Below, piece by piece: positions 28,479 to 37,941 of a stretch of 64,000 nucleotides of DNA. A program made the position numbers and the translations under genes. The notes below the pieces were generated by a model. That model saw only the letters and a program-made list of their open reading frames with translations, had not been told where the DNA came from and did no database searches. The DNA is from CAZSIA01 sp045126355 (GTDB taxonomy: Bacteria > Bacillota_I > Bacilli_A > Acholeplasmatales > Anaeroplasmataceae): the NCBI GenBank assembly GCA_045126355.1, contig JBGVOE010000017.1, forward strand, positions 1-64,000, given 5' to 3'. Within the stretch, counting starts at the first letter, position 1. Each line of letters starts with the position of its first letter.

Positions 28479-29837
28479 ATGAATATAATAAATAAATTAA
28501 AAATTGGTGAAAATAACAAGTATTTAAAAGTTATTATATTTTTATATGTTTTTATATGGTGGTTTATACCTTATATTACCAAAAATGAGTACCCTATCTT
28601 TGAATACATTGGGCAAATATCAATATCATTAATCGCAATGTGTTTTTTGATTATTTTTAAAGATACTTTTCTCGCTTTAGAAATAGTATTACTCTTTCCA
28701 TTTATTTTTAGTAAAATGGCTACTTATTATACTGTTCCAATACCACTTGTTATTTCTATAATAATATTATTAATAGGATTAATCATTCATTTAATAAAAT
28801 TTAAACCAATTATAAAAAGAGGTAAATTTAGTATTGGATTAATTTTATTTTCATTATCATTTCCATTTGGAGGACTATTTATTGATTATGAAAATAAATT
28901 AATCAAAATGATTCTTTTATTATTAATTGGATTATCAATTGTTTTTGTATATCTGTTTTTCGCTAATACAGTAAAGAAAAACTCATTTGATCTAATAGAA
29001 ATAATAAGTTATTTAGGAATATTAATAGTAGCACAAGTATTTGTTTACTTTATGTTAAATAATGATGATTTACTAGCTAGAAAATCCATATATTTAGGAT
29101 GGGCTGATAATTCTAATACATTTTCAATGATACTATTATGTACTTTTCCGTTTACTTATTATCTAGCTTTAAAGTCTAATAAAATTAAATCTATTCTTTT
29201 ATATATATTTTCATTTTTACAATTATTAGTATTAGTAATCTCATATTCAAGAGGAGCGATACTATCAGCGTTTATTTTCTATCTTATTTTAATGATGATA
29301 TTTTTATTTACTAAAGAATATAGAAAGAAGACTATTAAATTTATTTGTTTTAGTTTATTGAGTATAGCAATTATATTTCTAATAGTTTCATTAATTGATT
29401 TTGAAATAATAAAAAATATCTATAATAATTTAACGAAAGTAAATTTAGAATCATTAAATGGTAGAATTCCAATATATCAAAAAATGATGAGCCAGTTGAT
29501 GAAAAATCCAATATTTGGATATGGTTTATTATATAATTTTCAAAGTGATACTATTTACTTATGGGGTCATAATACTTTCTTGCATACAGCTTATACTTTA
29601 GGTTTTATAGGACTATGTACAATCATCTATCATTTTATTGAAAAGTATTTATTTACTATTAAAAAAATTGATATAAAAAAGATTGTTATTTTAATTAGTT
29701 TCCTAGCTTCAGATTTTTACGGTTTAATTGATGTAAGTTACTTTTTACCTAACTTTATGATAGTTTTAATAGTATCTCTAATTATAATAGATATTATATA
29801 TATAGAAGAAGATGTAAAAAAGAAAAAAATAGCGTAA
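28479..29837 (+). CDS. O-antigen ligase/polymerase-like membrane protein
   Basis: A 452-residue protein with about 11-12 hydrophobic segments. Residues about 230-380 resemble the Wzy_C/WaaL family: helix with SYSRGAILSAFIFYL, an outer loop containing NGRIPIYQKMMSQLMKNPIFGYG, and HNTFLHTAYTLGFIGL, where the R-G, G-x-G and H-N residues are the usual conserved ones. Such proteins join or polymerise polysaccharide units at the cell surface. I start at ATG 28479, which has AAAGGA about ten bases upstream; an ATG at 28455 is in frame but lacks a site. No other glycan-assembly gene is near. Its stop lies within a hairpin shared with the convergent kinase gene. Confidence 0.7.
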   Translation: MNIINKLKIGENNKYLKVIIFLYVFIWWFIPYITKNEYPIFEYIGQISISLIAMCFLIIFKDTFLALEIVLLFPFIFSKMATYYTVPIPLVISIIILLIGLIIHLIKFKPIIKRGKFSIGLILFSLSFPFGGLFIDYENKLIKMILLLLIGLSIVFVYLFFANTVKKNSFDLIEIISYLGILIVAQVFVYFMLNNDDLLARKSIYLGWADNSNTFSMILLCTFPFTYYLALKSNKIKSILLYIFSFLQLLVLVISYSRGAILSAFIFYLILMMIFLFTKEYRKKTIKFICFSLLSIAIIFLIVSLIDFEIIKNIYNNLTKVNLESLNGRIPIYQKMMSQLMKNPIFGYGLLYNFQSDTIYLWGHNTFLHTAYTLGFIGLCTIIYHFIEKYLFTIKKIDIKKIVILISFLASDFYGLIDVSYFLPNFMIVLIVSLIIIDIIYIEEDVKKKKIA

Positions 29838-29848
29838 CTACGCTATTT
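29827..29848. terminator. bidirectional terminator across two stop codons
   Basis: AAATAGCGTA (29827-29836) pairs perfectly with TACGCTATTT (29839-29848). The stop codons of the two convergent genes (29835-29837 and 29838-29840) lie in the hairpin. Confidence 0.75.
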
Positions 29849-31148
29849 CTTTTTTTCTTCTTCGCTTTGTATTTTCTTTAAATAAAACATTTATTTTAAA
29901 TGTATCTTCAGTGATTTTATAATCTAGAGATAACTTATTTCTTTGTGCAAACCACTTGTTAGAATATGTTCCAAAACCATGACCTTCTTCAGGGTTTGTT
30001 GGAGCATTATTAACGTCGTATAGAATCTCACCATTATATGAGTTTTCAATTTGTAAAACTAATCTACCATCATTATTTAAGAAAGTAAATTTAATGTATT
30101 TATTTTCTTCTAATTTACTTGTTGCGTTTACTGCATTTTCTAAACAGTTAGAAATAAAGATTACTATTTCATAAATATCTACTTTTAAAGCATCTTCAAC
30201 GTTATTGATTTTACAATTGAATTTAATACCTTTTTCTTTACAAATAATTTTATAATATTCAATAATCGCATCTAGTAGTGGAATAGTAGAATATCTTGTT
30301 ATACTAGTTGTTTCAACATCTTTAACATAACCACTAATAAATTCTTTTGCTTCTTTGTATTTTTTCTTATTCATTAGAGTATTAACACTAATTAGTACAT
30401 GTTTTAAGTCATGTCTTAATACTCTTAATTGTTCTTCTTTAAATTCTCTAATCTTAATAATTTCATCAAAAGAAGCAATAGTTTTTTGTAACATATTATA
30501 GTCATTATTTTCAATTAATACACGTTTATATTCCCTTAAGACGAAGTATAAAATCCCAATCGCCACATAATATATACTAGTTGTAGCGACACAGAAGATT
30601 TCAAGTCTTAATACACGTTCTGTTAGTGCGTCAATTAACATACCATAAACAAAGAATTCAGTATAAAGAATTAATGTAAATAATAATAACCAGATTATAA
30701 TTCTTGGTTGTAACTTTTCTATATCATCATGAAGTGGTACATATATCTTTCTTAGAAATAATCCTATTACAGGAAATGAGAATAAGTATATGTAGTTAAA
30801 AATATAGATTTGAAATGTTCCGTATAAAACAGATTTAATCATTTGAACTGCATATATTGCCAAATAAGCAGAAAGACTGGCGGTAATAGAAGATAAAACT
30901 TTTCGCTTACTTATAATCATCACAAAGATAGCTTCTGGGATAAAGATTGTAAATAAACTCATTTTTTCTAATGCTACTAAACCTTTATCGTAGAAGAATA
31001 TTACATTAATTGTCATTAATATTAAATAAAATATCGCTGATGTTATAAAAGTCTTCTTAAAACTATATCTACTTTTTGAAGATGTATGCAAAATAAATAA
31101 ACTGAATAACCCTTGAATTAACGCAGGGATAAGATCAATAAATTTCAT
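29838..31148 (-). CDS. AgrC-type sensor histidine kinase (GHKL, HPK10)
   Basis: A 436-residue membrane kinase. The first 200 residues hold about six helices and form the sensor, as in peptide-sensing AgrC/ComD kinases. The H-box is VLRHDLKHVL (His near residue 245), without a classical HisKA domain. The ATPase part has the N-box FISNCLENAVNAT and the G-box EGHGFGTYS. It would phosphorylate the LytTR regulator encoded just upstream; its start is 13 bases after that stop. ATG 31148 is preceded by AGGAGG; a GTG at 31154 is less likely. No agrB or agrD gene is in the window, so the signal is unknown. Confidence 0.87.
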   Translation of the reverse strand: MKFIDLIPALIQGLFSLFILHTSSKSRYSFKKTFITSAIFYLILMTINVIFFYDKGLVALEKMSLFTIFIPEAIFVMIISKRKVLSSITASLSAYLAIYAVQMIKSVLYGTFQIYIFNYIYLFSFPVIGLFLRKIYVPLHDDIEKLQPRIIIWLLLFTLILYTEFFVYGMLIDALTERVLRLEIFCVATTSIYYVAIGILYFVLREYKRVLIENNDYNMLQKTIASFDEIIKIREFKEEQLRVLRHDLKHVLISVNTLMNKKKYKEAKEFISGYVKDVETTSITRYSTIPLLDAIIEYYKIICKEKGIKFNCKINNVEDALKVDIYEIVIFISNCLENAVNATSKLEENKYIKFTFLNNDGRLVLQIENSYNGEILYDVNNAPTNPEEGHGFGTYSNKWFAQRNKLSLDYKITEDTFKINVLFKENTKRRRKKEIA

Positions 31149-31161
31149 GTGCACCTCCTAA

Positions 31162-31893
31162 TTATTCGCCTAAAAGATAATTTGTATAAGTATCAACTAC
31201 TTGTTTTTCAATTCTTTTAGCGATTGGTATATTATGACCATTTTTCATAATGAATGAATGGTCAGTAATTGATTTAATTTGATTCATATTAATAACAAAA
31301 GAAGAATGACAATTAATGAAATTATAATCTTCAATCTTAAATGGAATTTCTTCTAAGAACTTACCTCTAATAGAAGTAGTTAAATGAGAAGAACCATCAA
31401 TCATATGAAACATTAAACGTCTATCTTTTTGTTCAATATATGTTATTTCATTAATGTTAATAGTTACAATAGACAAGTTGTTTAATTTAATATTGAATGA
31501 AGCTTTAACAGCTACTTGCATACTAGTAATTAATTTATCTAAACAACTAAACAATTCCTCTTTTTTAACAGGTTTTAAAATATAGTCAAATGCTTGTACT
31601 TTAAAAGCGTTAATCGCAAATTCTTTACTACTTGTAGTAAAAATAATAGGAACATCAGGTGTAACTTCTCTTAATTCTTTAGCAACATCAATACCATTTT
31701 TATCCATAATAATATCTAAAAAATAGATTGAATATTCCTTTTCTCTAAAGTATGAAACATTATTAATTAAAACACGTGAATTATTATAAATATCAATATC
31801 TAAAGGAATATTATTTAATTTAGAATAGGCTTGTAATAATTTCTTAAGATTCTCTAAATCGCTATTAGTATCATCACATAATGCTACTCTCAT
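31162..31893 (-). CDS. LytTR-family response regulator (AgrA type)
   Basis: A 243-residue transcription factor. Residues 1-125 are a receiver: acidic pair CDD (7-8), phospho-acceptor Asp60 in YFLDIIM, Lys in YILKPVKKEEL. Residues 140-240 are a LytTR DNA-binding domain (ITYIEQKDRRLMFHM, then FINCHSSFVINMNQIKSI). LytTR proteins bind paired direct repeats about 21 bp apart, and such a pair lies 60-95 bases upstream of this gene. I choose ATG 31893 (MRVALCDD) over GTG 31902 because GGAGG is only two bases from the GTG. Divergent from the surface-assembly run at 32157-54550, it is the best candidate to control it. Confidence 0.88.
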   Translation of the reverse strand: MRVALCDDTNSDLENLKKLLQAYSKLNNIPLDIDIYNNSRVLINNVSYFREKEYSIYFLDIIMDKNGIDVAKELREVTPDVPIIFTTSSKEFAINAFKVQAFDYILKPVKKEELFSCLDKLITSMQVAVKASFNIKLNNLSIVTININEITYIEQKDRRLMFHMIDGSSHLTTSIRGKFLEEIPFKIEDYNFINCHSSFVINMNQIKSITDHSFIMKNGHNIPIAKRIEKQVVDTYTNYLLGE

Positions 31894-31951
31894 TCTAATC
31901 ACATCCTCCCAATGATTATATCATGAATATCTGTTTTTGTGTTATATTTTC

Positions 31952-31989
31952 TTTTTTTGTGCAAAAATGTGCATTTTTTGTGCAAATAA
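31952..31989. promoter_or_regulatory. direct repeats, probable LytTR-regulator binding sites
   Basis: TGTGCA occurs at 31958-31963, 31968-31973 and 31979-31984. The outer two share a longer match (TTTTTTGTGCAAA) and are exactly 21 bp apart, the usual LytTR half-site spacing. On the plus strand they end where a -35 box would sit for the TAAAAT at 32012-32017, as expected for an activator of the 32157 gene run. They could also serve the divergent regulator gene. Confidence 0.6.
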
Positions 31990-32156
31990 ATATATTTATT
32001 TATATAAATGCTAAAATTCTAGTGCTTTAGATATATCTATGATATAAGTTTGCGAAAAAATAGATTGAAGTAACAACATTCTATAAAAACAAACGTATAT
32101 TATGGAGATACAAAAGAAAAAATTAAACAAAATAAAAATAAAAAAGGAGAAAAAAT

Positions 32157-32906
32157 ATGAAAAGAAGAAGTGTTATTATGATTATTATGACTTTTATGTT
32201 ACTAACACTTGTTGGAGTAGGGTTTGCTACATGGATAATTACAGCTCCTACTACTGATGGAGAAGCAACTGGTAACATTAAAGTTGAAACAGTTGAATCA
32301 AAAGTTTCATGGCAATTTGATGCTTACTGGGTTAACGAACCTACTAGTGATACCCCAGCTAGAAACGATGCCGCTAATAATATTGTGTTTGGTGCTCCAG
32401 AACAAAATGTTGAAAAGGCTTGGTTAACAAGCAACGATACTGAAAAAGTAAGTTTAACTGTTTACTTATTTGTAAAGGCTAAATTAGCTGAGAAAGAAAA
32501 TGAAAGAGTTCAAGTTGCAGAAAACGACTATGCTGAAGTTGCTTTAAAAGCTGTTGTTACTGAAACAATTGTTCCAGCAGAAGGTGGAAGTTCAACTACT
32601 ACTGAAAATGAATATGATTTAGCAACTTATTTAAAAGGTGTTGCTACAGTATCAGTTACAGTTGGTGGTAATGCAATTACAAAATTAACTGCAAAACAAT
32701 TAAGAGAAGGTGTAGTACTTACAATTACTTTTGGTTGGGATTATAAAGATAAAGAAGGTAATCCAGTTAGTGAAAACCCATATACTTATTTTAACGGAAA
32801 AAAATATGATGAATATTACGCAATAGCTGAAAAGTACTTAACTGACTTATATAGCAAGTTAAATGTGTGTAAATTCAAAGTGGTTTTAACTGCAGCTGTA
32901 GAATAA
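32157..32906 (+). CDS. secreted protein with SipW-type signal peptide, 1
   Basis: A 249-residue exported protein. Residues 1-26 form a SipW-type signal peptide ending GVGFATW, like those of TasA/camelysin-family fibre proteins; three other products of this run have the same A-[ST]-W end. The mature part is mostly beta (NIKVETVESKVSW near its start, VLTITFGWDYKDKEG near its end), has Tyr-rich turns and no LPXTG motif. It shares the phrase TFGW and general layout with the next product, so the two are paralogues. The likely role is a major subunit of a surface fibre or matrix. GGAG precedes the start. It is first of eleven same-strand genes. Confidence 0.75.
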   Translation: MKRRSVIMIIMTFMLLTLVGVGFATWIITAPTTDGEATGNIKVETVESKVSWQFDAYWVNEPTSDTPARNDAANNIVFGAPEQNVEKAWLTSNDTEKVSLTVYLFVKAKLAEKENERVQVAENDYAEVALKAVVTETIVPAEGGSSTTTENEYDLATYLKGVATVSVTVGGNAITKLTAKQLREGVVLTITFGWDYKDKEGNPVSENPYTYFNGKKYDEYYAIAEKYLTDLYSKLNVCKFKVVLTAAVE

Positions 32907-32940
32907 AACTGCATAATATAAAAAATAGGAGGAAAAAAAG

Positions 32941-33738
32941 ATGAAAGTTACAAAAGGACATTTTAACAGAAAAGTATTATTCTTTGGATTATTATTATTT
33001 TTAGCAATCTCATTAATTTCAACAGGGTTTGCATCTTGGATTATGTCAACAGGTGCTGATAAAGGTTCAAACGGTAATGTACATGTTGGTACAATTACAG
33101 ATGGAAGTCTTGAATTTGGTGATATTAAATTCGTAAATAACAATAGCGAAATTATCTTTGATGCATTAGCAAGCGATAAATCAGGCGATATCAAAGCTGA
33201 TTTAACTGAGGGTGCAAAATACGAAAACTTATCTATTACATTAACAACAACAATTACACCTGTTGAATATGTACAAAGTTTAAGTATTTCAGTTGCACTT
33301 CCTGATACAGTTGATGCTGCTGCTAAAGCAGGTTATATCACAGTGCCTTCATGCTGTTATGTGAAAGGTACAACAGCTGTTTCTGTAGTTGTTTTTGAAG
33401 ATGGAACAGTTAAAAATACAGACGGAAATGGTATTGTTACTACTGTTGTTGAAAAAGATGGAAAATATGAAGTTTCTATTACACTTACATTCGGTTGGGG
33501 TACTCAATTTGGTGGTAAAAACCCAGGTATCTATTTAGATGAAGCTGCTGATTATCAAGACCCAGAAACAGGGTATGGTTTAAAAGTACAAAAAATGGTT
33601 GATTTCAAAAAGACTATTTATGGATTAACAATTGCAAAAAATGAAGTGCCTGCAGAAGGTGAAAAGACTAAAGATGAAGTATTAGCTTATACTGCACCAT
33701 TAGCATTTGATATTTTATTAACAGCTGTTGCTAAATAA
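32941..33738 (+). CDS. secreted protein with SipW-type signal peptide, 2
   Basis: A 265-residue paralogue-like neighbour of the preceding product. The signal peptide ends STGFASW after a hydrophobic stretch at residues 12-28. The mature part starts with a Gly/Asn-rich segment and NVHVGTITDG, in the place of NIKVETVES in protein 1, and later has VSITLTFGWGTQFGG. Two cysteines (PSCCY) stand together near residue 139. No cell-wall sorting motif is present. It is probably a second subunit or tip protein of the same structure. AGGAGG precedes ATG 32941, 34 bases after the previous stop. Confidence 0.73.
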   Translation: MKVTKGHFNRKVLFFGLLLFLAISLISTGFASWIMSTGADKGSNGNVHVGTITDGSLEFGDIKFVNNNSEIIFDALASDKSGDIKADLTEGAKYENLSITLTTTITPVEYVQSLSISVALPDTVDAAAKAGYITVPSCCYVKGTTAVSVVVFEDGTVKNTDGNGIVTTVVEKDGKYEVSITLTFGWGTQFGGKNPGIYLDEAADYQDPETGYGLKVQKMVDFKKTIYGLTIAKNEVPAEGEKTKDEVLAYTAPLAFDILLTAVAK

Positions 33739-33792
33739 TCATAATAACAATTAATTAAATATTTTAAACTCTTATAGGATAGATAAACGGAT

Positions 33793-34785
33793 ATGATTGT
33801 CAATATAAATTTAAGTACAATTATTCCAGTAGGAATTATGATTCTTATCGCTATTGGATTTTCATTTGTGTATCTTTTGTATGTTAAGTATTACATCAAA
33901 GATATTAAGGATGGAAATGCTGATATAGAATTAATAGATGAATTTATTCATGATAATTTATCCCATGTAAAAAGAAGGAAAAAAACAATCAAAACCATAA
34001 ATACGTTCGCGTTTTATGGTTTCTTGATTGTAATGACACCAATTTTTATCTTTTCTATCAGCAATAAATTAACAGGAAGTATCTCAAATATTGGTGATAT
34101 AGGACTGCTTGCAGTATCTTCTGGATCAATGAGTTTTAAAAATCCTGTTAACGAATATTTGGTTGAACGTAATTTGAACAACCAATTTAATACATATGAC
34201 ATAATTGTTGTAGAAACGATTAAAAATGAAGAAGAGTTAAATGTTGATGATGTTATTGTGTTTTTAGATGACACAGGTAAATTAACTATTCACCGTATTG
34301 TAGAAAAAAATAAAGATGAGTTTGGTGTTTATCACTATACTACTCGTGGTGATTCTAACAATACTAATGATAGTTTTATATCAACTTTTAAAGATATTAA
34401 AGGAAAGTATACTGATACAAGAATTCCATTTATTGGTGCATTTGTTTTATTTTTCCAATCTTTAATGGGAATTATTACTATTGTTATTTTAATTAGTTGT
34501 ATTTTGATTTTTGACAATCAAAATAATAAAATCTCAAACGAAAAACAAATTAGACTAGAAAAATTTAAGGATATAGATATTCTTAGTTTAATTAATTCTA
34601 GTACAACTGATGTAAATTTATATTACAAAGGTTATGTATACTCTTTTAATGAAAAAGGGTATGAGAAAAAAGAAGAAATTGCTGAGGGCAATGAATATTA
34701 TGAAAAATCAATTAATTCTGTTATAAAGGTTTGTAAGATAAAAGAACCTTTAGTTACAGAGTATATAATCGACGAAAGGGAGTAG
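33793..34785 (+). CDS. SipW-like (ER-type) signal peptidase I
   Basis: A 330-residue membrane protease. It has hydrophobic segments near residues 8-28, 70-90 and 215-240. Catalytic motifs follow the SipW/ER type (S26B), with His instead of the Lys of LepB: Ser112 in SSGSMS, His167 in LTIHRIV, Asp187 in TRGDSNNT. SipW in Bacillus is needed to release TasA and TapA from the membrane. Here it sits among four genes whose signal peptides share one cleavage signature, so it is very likely their dedicated peptidase. The C-terminal 80 residues (DIDILSLINSSTTD and onward) are cytoplasmic and extra to the catalytic core. The AAA+ gene begins seven bases later. Confidence 0.87.
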   Translation: MIVNINLSTIIPVGIMILIAIGFSFVYLLYVKYYIKDIKDGNADIELIDEFIHDNLSHVKRRKKTIKTINTFAFYGFLIVMTPIFIFSISNKLTGSISNIGDIGLLAVSSGSMSFKNPVNEYLVERNLNNQFNTYDIIVVETIKNEEELNVDDVIVFLDDTGKLTIHRIVEKNKDEFGVYHYTTRGDSNNTNDSFISTFKDIKGKYTDTRIPFIGAFVLFFQSLMGIITIVILISCILIFDNQNNKISNEKQIRLEKFKDIDILSLINSSTTDVNLYYKGYVYSFNEKGYEKKEEIAEGNEYYEKSINSVIKVCKIKEPLVTEYIIDERE

Positions 34786-34792
34786 ATGTTTT

Positions 34793-36589
34793 ATGGTAAA
34801 ACCCTATTTTACAAGAAAAAACCTAATGGTAATTGCATTAATGTTTTTTTATGCATTACTTATTGCATTCTGTGGTGTTTGTATTGATGCTGCACACGTA
34901 ATTATCCCAAAGGGAAATATTATTAATATCTTAGGAAGCCAATTAGGATTTAAACCAATCGATGCAGGTACTGCAGGGATTGTTACATTATTCCTACTTA
35001 CTATTTATTTATTAGTGTTTGTAGCTGCTTTCTTATATGAAAGAAGATATGCAATGCTTAATAATAAAAAAGTATATAGTGGAAAAATGATTTTAATTTA
35101 TATTGCAACATTTGTTGTATGTGCTGCCTTAAGTGTTGGAATTGGTATGTTAATTCAAACTAACTTAGGACAAGACATTGGAGATTTATTACAATTTATT
35201 TCTCAATCAATCATTTTAGGTACTATTGTATTTGCTCTATTATTTGGTTTAGTAGGATTTGGAGCAATGTTAGTAGTTAACTTTATTTTTGTGGACAAAC
35301 CATTTAAGTTCTGGAATAAAAAAGAAGCTATTGTTGTTGAAGAGGAAGAAGAAGCTGTTGAAACAGATGTTACATCTAGTTTTGACCCAGAACCAACAAT
35401 GTTTGATGGTACAGGCATTGGTGGATTAGGTATGGGAGGCGGATCATCTGAAGTTAGCAGCGTTAAAAGCGTTGAAGAACTTGGTGACAGAGAAAAAGTA
35501 TTCCCAGCTTTATCAACAATGGATATTAAGTATGAAGGATATGCAATTGAATCATTCCCTACTACTGATATTACTTTAGAACAATTATGTGAAAGATTTA
35601 GAAATTACTTAGCTAAATATGAAAAATTATATTTTGATAAAGATACAATTAGAATTTTCATCAGTAGTTTAGGTGCTTCACATTTCATGATTTTAGAAGG
35701 TCTTTCTGGTACTGGTAAATCATCATTACCACGTTATTTCTCTAAATTCGTTAAAGCTAACTTGTTATTCGTTCCTGTTCAAACAACATGGAGAGATAAG
35801 ACAAATATCTTCGGATATTTCAACGACTTTACGAAAACTTATTCAGAAACAGACTTCTTATTAAACTTATATCATGCAAATTATAATCCAGATCAAATTC
35901 ATTTCTTCGTATTAGACGAAATGAACATCTCACGTGTTGAGTATTATTTTGCTGACTTATTATCAGTCTTAGAATATCCAGTAGATGAATGGAAAGTAAG
36001 AATTATGCAATTACCTCATGATTTCTTACCACCTGCTAAATTAGATAATGGGTTTATTCAAATTCCTGAAAACTCATTCTTTGTTGGTACAGCCAATAAA
36101 GACGATAGTACATTCGTAATTACTGATAAAGTATATGACCGTGCAATTACTATTGACTTCGATTACCGTAATAAACCATTTAAAGTAGAAAATGGTGACT
36201 GCGGTCCAATTACATTAAGTTTCTCAAAATTAAAATCTTTATTAGATGCAGCTAAGGGCATTGAAGAAAACTTAATGACTGAAGAAGATTACGCTAAATT
36301 TGAAACAATCACAAATTTTGTATACGAAAAATTTGATGTTTCATTCGGTAACCGTATCTTAAATCAAATTGAATTATTAGTTCCTACATTTATCGCTTGC
36401 GGTGGTAAAAAGGAAGATGTATTAGACTTCTTATTAAGTAGAAAAGTCTTAGCTAAATTAGAAGGAAGATTTGAAGAATATGTTAAACCTTCTTTAAAAC
36501 AATTATTAGCATTATTAGAAAAAGTATATGGTGCTAAAACATTTGCTAAGAGTGAACACATTATTAACACAATGATTAAGAGGTTATAA
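34793..36589 (+). CDS. membrane-anchored McrB-like AAA+ ATPase
   Basis: A 598-residue protein. Four hydrophobic segments fill residues 8-180 (near 10-32, 58-82, 98-118, 140-172), followed by an acidic and Gly-rich linker (185-235). The AAA+ module of the dynein-related McrB type covers about 255-560: Walker A GLSGTGKS (303-310), Walker B FFVLDEMN (Asp375, Glu376), and sensor-1-like GTANKDDS. McrB itself is a soluble GTPase of a restriction system; here the P-loop unit is tied to the membrane and lies in a secretion operon. It probably remodels or energises the export or assembly machinery with the next protein. Coupled closely with both neighbours (7 and 3 bases). Confidence 0.75.
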   Translation: MVKPYFTRKNLMVIALMFFYALLIAFCGVCIDAAHVIIPKGNIINILGSQLGFKPIDAGTAGIVTLFLLTIYLLVFVAAFLYERRYAMLNNKKVYSGKMILIYIATFVVCAALSVGIGMLIQTNLGQDIGDLLQFISQSIILGTIVFALLFGLVGFGAMLVVNFIFVDKPFKFWNKKEAIVVEEEEEAVETDVTSSFDPEPTMFDGTGIGGLGMGGGSSEVSSVKSVEELGDREKVFPALSTMDIKYEGYAIESFPTTDITLEQLCERFRNYLAKYEKLYFDKDTIRIFISSLGASHFMILEGLSGTGKSSLPRYFSKFVKANLLFVPVQTTWRDKTNIFGYFNDFTKTYSETDFLLNLYHANYNPDQIHFFVLDEMNISRVEYYFADLLSVLEYPVDEWKVRIMQLPHDFLPPAKLDNGFIQIPENSFFVGTANKDDSTFVITDKVYDRAITIDFDYRNKPFKVENGDCGPITLSFSKLKSLLDAAKGIEENLMTEEDYAKFETITNFVYEKFDVSFGNRILNQIELLVPTFIACGGKKEDVLDFLLSRKVLAKLEGRFEEYVKPSLKQLLALLEKVYGAKTFAKSEHIINTMIKRL

Positions 36590-36592
36590 GAT

Positions 36593-37912
36593 ATGAAAAT
36601 TATCGAAGAAGAATATCTAAAAGAATCCATTAAAAAACTTAATACCTTTGCCGAAGAGCATTCTGATTTTTTAGATTTCTTCAACGTGTGTGATGTACTT
36701 ACTAAAGAATCGTTGCAATCTCAATCATTTGAAGGCGATTTAAAGTTTTTTGATGAAGTATCATTTGTTTTAAGTGTTATAACATCAATTATTTCAAAAC
36801 CAATTATTTCAAGTACTAGAGAAGAAGTAATTTTAAGAAGTGCAATGGCTCCTGCTTTAACAAATGAAATGTTTCAGGAAACCTTAAGAGATTCTACTTT
36901 ATGGAGAAATGATGGTTTTGGAATGGTACCAGAATATGTTCATTATCATCAACATATTGATGAATTAAAAATCTATGAAAATATATTTATTATTTACTTG
37001 GTAAATATGTTAGATTTAGAAATAAAAAAATATAACGAGTTTTATTTATCGATGGTTCAAATTTATGATGCTAAGGATTCTTTAACATTACTTGATGATT
37101 ATATTTCTAAAGGAATGAAGAAATTAAGTTTCATTAATCGAAAAATGAAATTAATTAAAGGAAGTCGTTTCTATAAGTTAATTATTAGAGACGCACTTAA
37201 AATGGGAATCGTACATCCTACTAACATTTTAACTAAAAATCGTTTATATAATTTATGTTATAAATTCTACAAAAAAATGATTAATTATGTTGATGAAACT
37301 GAAAAGATAATTGATTTTAGAAATTATTATTGTATTCGAATTTTTAAAGCTTTAAAGAAATTAGGATTCGAAACAACAAGTAATGAATCAATATACAAGA
37401 ATAAAAAATTTGACTTTAAAGAATTAGTGTTCGTAAAAGACCATATGTCTTTAAAACTTTATCCAGAAATTGAAAATAATGGATTAGTTTTAGAAGTTTT
37501 AAATAATAATGTTGAAGGATTATATAAAAATAGTTCTAAAAACTTATTATTATTTGACTCAAGTATGAAATTTGATGATGTGGAAGCTTTAGGAAAAGAT
37601 TTATATGATTCAGTTGAACTGATTTCATTATGGAATTTAGCTTTTGCATATGATGTTATTACTTCTGTGTTTGATAAATATAAAACAGAAGAAGAAATTA
37701 TTACATATTGGATTGAGTCTAAATTACAAACTGTAACTTGTAATATAGATATTTACTCAAAATACTGTCCTTCTTGTAAGAGTACAGAAATTGTTGAAAA
37801 GAAGGATTCGTTATTCTGTGAAACATGTATGTCTAAATATGTATTCTATAATTTAAATGAAGTTAACCAAAAATTATGGTTTGTTAGATACAGAAATAAA
37901 AAAACATCATAA
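36593..37912 (+). CDS. DUF2357/McrC-like partner protein with C-terminal zinc ribbon
   Basis: A 439-residue cytoplasmic protein begun three bases after the AAA+ gene. I do not recognise the fold with certainty. The middle, FINRKMKLIKGSRFYKLI and IVHPTNILTKNRLYNLCYKFYKK, resembles DUF2357 proteins that accompany McrB-like ATPases. The segment about 270-320 (KNKKFDFKELVFVKDHMSLK, then VLEVLNN) might hold a degenerate nuclease core, but I do not see a clear D-E-x-K set. The end has a zinc ribbon: CPSC near residue 397, CETC near 416. It probably works as the subunit of the preceding ATPase. Confidence 0.5.
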   Translation: MKIIEEEYLKESIKKLNTFAEEHSDFLDFFNVCDVLTKESLQSQSFEGDLKFFDEVSFVLSVITSIISKPIISSTREEVILRSAMAPALTNEMFQETLRDSTLWRNDGFGMVPEYVHYHQHIDELKIYENIFIIYLVNMLDLEIKKYNEFYLSMVQIYDAKDSLTLLDDYISKGMKKLSFINRKMKLIKGSRFYKLIIRDALKMGIVHPTNILTKNRLYNLCYKFYKKMINYVDETEKIIDFRNYYCIRIFKALKKLGFETTSNESIYKNKKFDFKELVFVKDHMSLKLYPEIENNGLVLEVLNNNVEGLYKNSSKNLLLFDSSMKFDDVEALGKDLYDSVELISLWNLAFAYDVITSVFDKYKTEEEIITYWIESKLQTVTCNIDIYSKYCPSCKSTEIVEKKDSLFCETCMSKYVFYNLNEVNQKLWFVRYRNKKTS

Positions 37913-37941
37913 TAGTTTAGTTATTTTAGGAGGCGACAATA

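Noticed and set aside
31894..32156. Possible agrD-like signal peptide gene between regulator and surface locus
   Set aside because: No start codon with ribosome site and a plausible peptide on either strand; no agrB-like gene in the window.
34793..37912. McrBC-type DNA restriction system
   Set aside because: The ATPase has four membrane helices, the partner shows no clear nuclease set, and both genes sit inside an export operon. The relation to McrB is kept only as a family statement.
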